20,001 nt of DNA from assembly GCA_910579495.1 (NCBI GenBank), contig CAJTVD010000071.1:1-20001 (forward strand), read 5' to 3'. Position numbers and translations under genes: made by a program. The notes beneath the pieces are model-generated. The model was not told the DNA's origin. It worked only from the letters and a program-made list of their open reading frames with translations, and made no database searches. The DNA is from an uncultured Lachnospiraceae bacterium. GTDB lineage: Bacteria; Bacillota; Clostridia; Lachnospirales; Lachnospiraceae. Positions 14,745 to 20,001 of the stretch are shown here, piece by piece (the first letter of the stretch is position 1; every line of letters begins with the position of its first letter).

Positions 14745-14770
14745 ATAAAAAGCCGCTGTTTAAGCGGCTT
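14745..14770 (-). terminator. Hairpin/terminator at the end of the DGR target gene
   Basis: On the minus strand AAGCCGCT/AGCGGCTT (14770-14763 and 14757-14750) with a five-base loop is followed by TTTTAT. The target's stop codon TAA is in the loop. It fits a rho-independent terminator. It also fits the hairpin that lies a short distance past the variable region in many DGRs and promotes retrohoming. The two roles are compatible. Confidence 0.75.
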
Positions 14771-16871
14771 CTTTCTCTTTTTCTTCTTCGTGCATATACA
14801 TCAGGCGACAACCGACAGCCACATTCGAGAACGAAAAAGCACAATACACAGCCAGCGGAAAAGCCCCCGCAGAAAGCGCACCAGCCCAATAACCACCGAA
14901 AATCGCAAGACAAGACGCATACAAACTAGCATAATCACAGAAGTATGTGCTGTCTGATCCTGATACGTCACGGGCCGTAAAACCGGCATTACTGCCGCCC
15001 TGCGGTAACTTCATATAGTTGCCGATATTAGCAGACACACCGCCGTTTCCGTTGTTCTTATAGCCTGTTCCGTTGGTTACGAAATTCTTTGCAATATCAC
15101 AGGTCATCACGTTTCTGTTTGCGTCAGAAGTCAGGCCGTCAATGAACTCCCAGTAATTCCCCCAAAAATCTTCAAGATTCAGACATTTCACCTGATGGTT
15201 CTGGTCAGTCATGTATGCCGGGTTAGAAGTGCGGATGATCTCTGAATCTGCACCATACGCATTAGTTCCACCAGTGACAACCCCAGCTGTATGATCGCTT
15301 TTTACATAACCAGTTCCCACAGCTGCCTGACTGTTAAGGGTTCCATGACTGATAATAAAAAGACACTGCATCAGTTTCAGGCTACCATATGTGCGCTGCT
15401 GATAACCTGCGCCCCTTGCCCTGCACCATGTCCTGAATGTGTCAATGGTCTGTGAAACAGTCACGGTCTTGCCTGAACTGGAATATGCTTTATTGCCAGA
15501 ACAGTAGCCTTTATACACACCGATATAGATCCGATCACAGTCGTTGTATGCGTTCAGGCTGAAAGCGTCATACTTGAAAGCGGGATTGTCAGGATCAGTG
15601 GTCACGGACACTTTCAGCAGATTCTTCCCAGTGTTCAGCCATTCAATACTGTAGCCAACACGGAAGGGAATTTCAAGCATGACATCATTCCCCAGCGTGG
15701 TTATGTCTGCGGCGGTTCCGTCAGCTTTCTGTGCAAGGTTATCCGGGTTAAGGTAATACAGCACTTTGCCATCTTTCAGGACACAGGGCCGCATATCCTT
15801 GAAAATAGGCATATCACGCCATGATGCATAACTGTGTTCCATACCTTCTGCATCGTCTGTATATGTCACCATGTTATCAGGGACAGACTTTGAAAAGTCA
15901 ATCAGGGCAGAATACACAACTGCAAGTGATATTGTTGCGCTGTAGGTGAACACGCCCGGAACAGGATGGATCTTTACTGTGCCAGTTCTGGAACCGTCTG
16001 ACGTGCCGATCAAACATTCACCCATGAAGTTGCTGTCAAAAGTGATAGCGGCAACACCACCCGCAAAGGTTCCCGTTCTGCTGTAGCTTCCACATACCAG
16101 CGTAACGGTTTTACCGTTCAGCTTTTTGTCAGCTGTGGTCACGGTCAAGTGATACAGCTGCAAGTCTACGCTGTAGACAGCAACACCTTCTGCCGATACG
16201 TTCAGGGAAGCGCTGGCTGTGTTCGTGCCATCGGAAGCGGTGACTGTGACCGGCCCGGAAAAGGAAAAGCGGATCCTTGCTGTGCCATCATTTCCGATTG
16301 TCCCCGTTGCGTCCTCTGTACCGTTGGAAACGGTCACTGTGCTTCCATATAAGCCCGTTTCAGCCGTTTTTATGTCTATACGGTTATATTCTCCCCTTGT
16401 GTCCAATTCGGCGCTATATGTGGCGTAATTCGTGACCGTGACGGTAGTTTCAGCAGTGATCCCTTCTTCCGTGGATGCAGATACCGTCAGATTGCCGTTG
16501 ATCAATATCCCTGTAATGATACATTCCCCAGTGTAGGCCATTGATCCGGTCAGTGTGGTTTCACCGTCTGTCACTGACACAGTGCGCCCATACAGGGCCG
16601 GATCCGTGGTTGATACCTTAATAGCGGCCCCGCCTGACGCTGAATCTGTCCGGCGCTTGATCTCATTGATAGCGGCTACAAAAGTACCCTTTGCAACCGT
16701 TTCAAGGTCTTTTGTGTCACCCAGCGGAAGATCCCCGCCCACGGCCTTGACCACATCTTCATGTGTCACGCTTTTAGTGCCGGAACCGTCCCCCATTTCC
16801 ACAGCGTACCGGCTCCCAGCCGGAACAGTTTCAGCCTGTGGCAAGTCAAAAAAAGTTTTTCCTTCATTCAT
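14760..16871 (-). CDS. DGR target: phage tail adhesin with Ig-like repeats and C-type-lectin-like C-terminus
   Basis: This 703-residue protein starts at ATG 16871 behind AAAGGAGAAAG. Residues about 1-80 form an N-terminal attachment segment (LETVAKGTFVAAINEIKRR). Three Ig-like beta repeats follow at about 84-155, 163-235 and 240-320, seen as LYGRTVSV, LYGSTVTV and LNGKTVTL. Residues about 325-690 form a formylglycine-generating-enzyme/C-type-lectin-like domain. It contains LEDFWGNYWEFIDG, and the end GG-W--GA--AGAF-L----AFS-S--VG-RL is the standard variable-region scaffold of DGR targets. The variable codons are residues about 646-689. It should be the receptor-binding tip of the tail, displayed on the virion, whose ligand specificity the DGR alters. 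A short charged tail (EEEKEKEAA) follows the repeat. Confidence 0.9.
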   Translation of the reverse strand: MNEGKTFFDLPQAETVPAGSRYAVEMGDGSGTKSVTHEDVVKAVGGDLPLGDTKDLETVAKGTFVAAINEIKRRTDSASGGAAIKVSTTDPALYGRTVSVTDGETTLTGSMAYTGECIITGILINGNLTVSASTEEGITAETTVTVTNYATYSAELDTRGEYNRIDIKTAETGLYGSTVTVSNGTEDATGTIGNDGTARIRFSFSGPVTVTASDGTNTASASLNVSAEGVAVYSVDLQLYHLTVTTADKKLNGKTVTLVCGSYSRTGTFAGGVAAITFDSNFMGECLIGTSDGSRTGTVKIHPVPGVFTYSATISLAVVYSALIDFSKSVPDNMVTYTDDAEGMEHSYASWRDMPIFKDMRPCVLKDGKVLYYLNPDNLAQKADGTAADITTLGNDVMLEIPFRVGYSIEWLNTGKNLLKVSVTTDPDNPAFKYDAFSLNAYNDCDRIYIGVYKGYCSGNKAYSSSGKTVTVSQTIDTFRTWCRARGAGYQQRTYGSLKLMQCLFIISHGTLNSQAAVGTGYVKSDHTAGVVTGGTNAYGADSEIIRTSNPAYMTDQNHQVKCLNLEDFWGNYWEFIDGLTSDANRNVMTCDIAKNFVTNGTGYKNNGNGGVSANIGNYMKLPQGGSNAGFTARDVSGSDSTYFCDYASLYASCLAIFGGYWAGALSAGAFPLAVYCAFSFSNVAVGCRLMYMHEEEKEKEAA
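14803..14936 (-). repeat. DGR variable region (VR) inside the target gene
   Basis: This is the partner of the repeat at 14529-14662. Within the target frame, differences fall in codons encoding Y, S, Y, A, I, Y, A, S, Y, N and R, nearly all in positions 1 and 2. Only one difference is silent. The invariant framework (ASCL, GG, W, GAL, AGAFPLAV, CAFSFS, VAVGC) is almost free of adenine on the coding strand. That is what an adenine-targeting mutator predicts, because framework codons must avoid A. The segment just before the 3' end (GTGGCTGTCGGTTGTC) is the likely initiation-of-homing region. Confidence 0.88.
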
Positions 16872-16888
16872 GCTTTCTTTCTCCTTTA

Positions 16889-18004
16889 CTATTTATTGCA
16901 ACCGCAAATAGGCCAGCCTATCAGCAGCGGCTTTCCTGTACTGTCTGTAATATAATCACCCTGATCCGTTTTCAGCTTTGCCCGTACCATGCCGGTGATC
17001 AACATTGTCTGTGTGTCTTGCAGCTGTCCCAGCAGCGCATCAACCTGAATCTGCAACTTTCCAGCAGGATCTTCCCCCAGCATCCCCTTGATGTGTTCAA
17101 ACCATTCCAGAAATTCCGCTTCATTGGTGCTTTTGAAAAGAATAAGCTGCTGTGTAATTGCCAGCAGGTCATTATTGCCTTTTGTTTCAAGTTCAGTCAA
17201 ATATTCAGCCAGTTCAGAAGAATACTGATCATGCAGTTCTTTTCCCTGCTGTGACAGGGTAGTGTAAAAGTTGTTCATGGTAGTCAGCAGATTGTTATAT
17301 GCGTCTGTACTGTCCTGTTTCAGCGTGGCAATATACTGTGTTATATCGTCAGTAAATGCCTTGTAAGCGTCAGCCGCCATCTTTGTGAACTGTTCATAAC
17401 TGGTATTTGACTTGTCAACAAATTCTTCATAGAATTTATTCAGCTGTTCAAAGAAAACAGCTGTGTCAAGGTGATCAATCAGCTGTGTGATGTACCCACA
17501 CACGGCGCTGTCCGGCCTTGTATCTGTGATACTGCTTTGTGTGATTACTTTCTGGCCAGCTGCAAGCCTGATATTTGCAAGGCATAGTTCAAAGTAGTCA
17601 CCGGCTGACGGCCTGATCAGTTCAGGCGGTACAGGGTTAGCCGCTTCTGTGCCAGTCTTGATCACAATTTCAACCATTCTTTCCAGATAGTTACACCGCA
17701 TAACAACCCGGTCAATTCTGCTGTACTGCTGCGGTACTGTTTCAATGGTCAGGTGATCAACTTCGTCATTGTAACAGAAGTGTCCCTTGACCATACCAAA
17801 ACCGGGATCCAGATCAAGATTCAGGCCGTTGCCCGCAGCCCTTACCCGGAAACAGGTTGAAGGAAGTGCCAGCACTCCATCACTGACCAAATTCGCAAAC
17901 AGCAGCGCAAACAGGTCAGAAGTTTCAGCCCGGTCAAATATTGGCATCCCTTCATCGTCAATGCCTATAATGTCAGAATCAAAATAACCGTATCTAAAAG
18001 CCAT
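16889..18004 (-). CDS. Phage baseplate/tail fibre-type protein
   Basis: This 371-residue protein starts at ATG 18004 (MAFRYGYFDSDIIGIDDEGM), with AAAGGAAAC upstream, three bases after the preceding stop. Residues about 1-170 are a beta-rich baseplate-like domain. ALLFANLVSDGVL, LDPGFGMVKGHF and YSRIDRVVMRCNYLERMVEI are typical of the N-terminal domain of Firmicute siphophage baseplate proteins. Residues about 170-340 are a long helical or coiled-coil shaft with many Q, T and Y. The C-terminus ends in a cysteine-containing IGWPICGCNK. It probably links the tail tip to the DGR-diversified adhesin encoded 17 bases downstream. Confidence 0.8.
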   Translation of the reverse strand: MAFRYGYFDSDIIGIDDEGMPIFDRAETSDLFALLFANLVSDGVLALPSTCFRVRAAGNGLNLDLDPGFGMVKGHFCYNDEVDHLTIETVPQQYSRIDRVVMRCNYLERMVEIVIKTGTEAANPVPPELIRPSAGDYFELCLANIRLAAGQKVITQSSITDTRPDSAVCGYITQLIDHLDTAVFFEQLNKFYEEFVDKSNTSYEQFTKMAADAYKAFTDDITQYIATLKQDSTDAYNNLLTTMNNFYTTLSQQGKELHDQYSSELAEYLTELETKGNNDLLAITQQLILFKSTNEAEFLEWFEHIKGMLGEDPAGKLQIQVDALLGQLQDTQTMLITGMVRAKLKTDQGDYITDSTGKPLLIGWPICGCNK

Positions 18005-18006
18005 CT

Positions 18007-19101
18007 TTATGTTGTTTCCTTTCTTATAATTTTCTTAAAATCTGTTGCGCTGTCATTTCCAAAAATAACACTTAAAGTTCTTTTTGAACCTTCCAACACT
18101 TCCTGAATTTCAGTGATCCGCTTTGAACATTCAATGTTCACATCACTATAGCGATAAGTACACAGATCCCCTAAATCAAAATCAGTTCCATATATGAGAT
18201 TAGCAGCCGGATCCACATCACTATCAACTTTTTCAATAGCTGCATAATCAGCCAGCTTTTCAAGGCCACGCTGGAACAGCAGATCACGGTATTGTGCATC
18301 CGTATAGTTCACTGTGTCGGAATGTTGCTGTAAGTCCCTAGCGTCAACCCATAATTCCCGGCGTTCTTCGTCAGGGCTTTGTCGGATGTCTATTTCAACC
18401 ACTTTCCGGGCAGCCCCTTCACCCTCACCGGCCACATACGCCACATTTTTACAGTCAGATTCATCCCGATCATACTGTGCGTTTTTTATGTTCCTGAAGC
18501 TGTCAGAAAAGATCGCCCAGCTGTTGACTTCCTGTGTGTCAGTGCGGTCAAGCCCCTGCCAGACTTCATATGTCAGGCTGTTTTCCAGATAATCAAACAC
18601 AAGCCGCTGTGACATTTCCTGTGTTTTCAGCGTGTCATATAAGCGATCCCCCACGTTGTCCCCGGTATTCTGCAAAGTTATGGAAGCGCCGCCACCTTTC
18701 GCTGTCCCCAGTCTTATATTCTGTATCTTCCGGGCAGCATTGGCCGGGTTAATGATATACTGATCAATCACACTGCGGGCCAGTATTTCAGGTGTACCCG
18801 TTTTACTGAATGTGGGATAGATCACATTATTGTTCAGTAAGTGTTCAGCAAAGTACCCTTTACAGTAAGCGGTTTTTTCGCTTTTCTGTCCACGCATGAA
18901 ATTGACTTCCCGGATCACTCCCAGTTCCGTGCGGTCATTCCTGTATAGGTATTGGCCGCTATTGATCAGGTCAAAATATTCAGCAGGTATGTGAAGTTCA
19001 AAAATGCCGGGGCTGTAGTATCTGCGATACCATAGCAGCGTATTGAATACCCGGATGGATCCTATTGTCTGAAAATCTTTGTCAAATACAATAAACTGCA
19101 T
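18007..19101 (-). CDS. Phage tail protein, Siphovirus Gp37-like (tail-associated Tal-type)
   Basis: This 364-residue protein starts at ATG 19101 behind TTGGGGGTGTGAT and overlaps nothing. The N-terminal MQFIVFDKDFQTIGSIRVFN with LLWYRRYYSPGIFELHIPA is characteristic of the ReqiPepy6 Gp37-like family. These proteins form the hub under the distal tail protein in Firmicute and actinobacterial siphophages. The middle part (INPANAARKIQNIRLG, then GDRLYDTLKTQEMSQRLVFD) and the C-terminal beta-rich end (LCTYRYSDVNIECSKRITEI) also fit. Its place after Dit and before the baseplate gene is the standard order. Confidence 0.88.
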   Translation of the reverse strand: MQFIVFDKDFQTIGSIRVFNTLLWYRRYYSPGIFELHIPAEYFDLINSGQYLYRNDRTELGVIREVNFMRGQKSEKTAYCKGYFAEHLLNNNVIYPTFSKTGTPEILARSVIDQYIINPANAARKIQNIRLGTAKGGGASITLQNTGDNVGDRLYDTLKTQEMSQRLVFDYLENSLTYEVWQGLDRTDTQEVNSWAIFSDSFRNIKNAQYDRDESDCKNVAYVAGEGEGAARKVVEIDIRQSPDEERRELWVDARDLQQHSDTVNYTDAQYRDLLFQRGLEKLADYAAIEKVDSDVDPAANLIYGTDFDLGDLCTYRYSDVNIECSKRITEIQEVLEGSKRTLSVIFGNDSATDFKKIIRKETT

Positions 19102-19102
19102 A

Positions 19103-19974
19103 TCACACCCCCAAATATTTAGGCCGGTAATATAGATTCACGTCCAAATTTGTGTAATTTTCATCAGCGTCATATTCAAGGTAATTGTCCCCTACTTCCA
19201 GTTCAAAGGGTTCAGATTTTCGGTCAATGTGATGGTAGTAGTTCAGCCCGTTCAGTTCAATGACCTGATGGCGTGGGTTCGTGTCAATCAGCAGAATGTC
19301 ACCCAGCACCATATCACAATGCACCCGCATATATTGGCCGGTTTTCACATTGGTTATTTTCGGGTTTTTCACGCTTCCCCGCTTTGCTACAAACTGGATC
19401 TGAATACCAGTGGACACATCCCCGTCATTGGCAAGCACCACTTCTTTATGTAGTGTCCTGTAGCCGGTAATCATTCCCCCCAGCATCAGGCCCCTTGCTT
19501 TCTCCGGGTACTGGTTTTTATTCGTGGCCCGCCTTGCCAGACTGTGCCACGGAAAATGAAACTGTGCTGTATAGTGGGCCATGTTTTTGCCGAAATTGTC
19601 CACGTTCAGCATATAAGGATCCGGGCAGATCAGATCCACAATGATCCCCAGCCGTGTATCAAGGTTTTTCTGCTCTGCAAAAGTCCACCCTTCAAGTTCA
19701 TATTCAATATTCCGGGAAATACCCAGATTAGTGATCAGGGCTTTCCCGGTATACTTTGGATTGAAAAATTTAATGACCGCAGCCCGGTTTTCCGGGTTAT
19801 TGCGGCCATTTCTGAATTTTGCTTCAATATGGATCGGGCGTTTTCCTATCTTTTTACCGTCTACAGACACGCCATCCACAAGCGCATTGTCTGACGTGCT
19901 TATTTCCAGTTCTGACGATTCAAGGCCGGAAACTTTGGTAATGTCAATCCTAATCTCCCGAATTTGTTATACAT
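19103..19974 (-). CDS. Distal tail protein (Dit), apparent frameshift near the start
   Basis: The open frame from GTG 19879 gives 258 residues. They include ITNLGISRNIEYELEGWTFA, CPDPYMLNVDNFGKNMAHY and the C-terminal GDNYLEYDADENYTNLDV of a siphophage Dit/tail-component protein, which forms the ring between tail tube and hub. The homologous frame clearly continues upstream (ITKVSGLESSELEISTSDNA) to a TAA at about 19969, with no good start. A well-placed ATG at 19974 (AGGTGACCT before it) opens MYNKFG in the neighbouring frame. Adding one G to the GGG run at 19957-19959 would join them as MYNKFGEIRIDITKVSG. The gene is thus either frameshifted or the sequence has a homopolymer error. The last 27 bases of the window upstream hold no identifiable start and may be the end of the tape-measure gene. 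Confidence 0.8.
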
Positions 19975-20001
19975 AGGTCACCTGACTTACCTATGGAATC
20001 C

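Overview
The window looks like part of a Clostridia (probably Lachnospiraceae-type) gut Firmicute. The evidence is strong purine-rich Shine-Dalgarno sites before most genes, plasmid and ICE gene families common in that group, and a siphovirus-like late module with clostridial lysis genes. Every credible gene lies on the minus strand, so transcription runs from base 20001 towards base 1. No species can be named from the sequence alone.

Bases 1-9250 are a mobilizable plasmid or ICE backbone. In order of transcription it holds a ParM-like actin ATPase (8251-9168) with its small ParR-like partner (7804-8238), an unrecognised protein (7154-7684), a winged-helix replication-type protein (6253-7125), and a second unrecognised protein (5024-6217). 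A 530-base non-coding region (4494-5023) follows. It packs nested inverted repeats, a helically phased array of TGACGCCA iterons and an oriT-like hairpin side by side. Beyond it come MobC (4155-4493), a small Smr-domain protein, a nitroreductase-like protein, a VirD2/MobP-type relaxase (1274-2842) and two accessory genes, the last cut by the window edge.

Bases 9250-10065 form a junction without intact genes. It holds a truncated XRE repressor, a pair of operator-like direct repeats and an odd non-coding element (9722-9997). That element shares three short collinear motifs with the DGR spacer found 4.5 kb away.

Bases 10066-20001 are the tail, host-recognition and lysis end of a siphovirus-type (pro)phage. 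Transcription order is Dit distal tail protein (apparently frameshifted at its start), Gp37-like tail protein, a baseplate/fibre protein, a 703-residue adhesin with Ig-like repeats and a C-type-lectin-like C-terminus, a diversity-generating retroelement (DGR) reverse transcriptase, small phage proteins, holin, two-domain endolysin, and a second holin-like gene.

The most interesting system is the DGR. The adhesin's last 134 bases (variable region, 14803-14936) are repeated without indels at 14529-14662, exactly where the template repeat (TR) should lie between target and reverse transcriptase. The two copies differ at 15 sites, and 14 of these fall in codon positions 1 or 2. The copy in the template position has almost no adenine on the coding strand, so it cannot have templated the present variable region by the known A-to-N mechanism. 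Either the template has been burned out (self-mutagenised until its adenines were gone), or this copy is a second variable region and the true template lies elsewhere.
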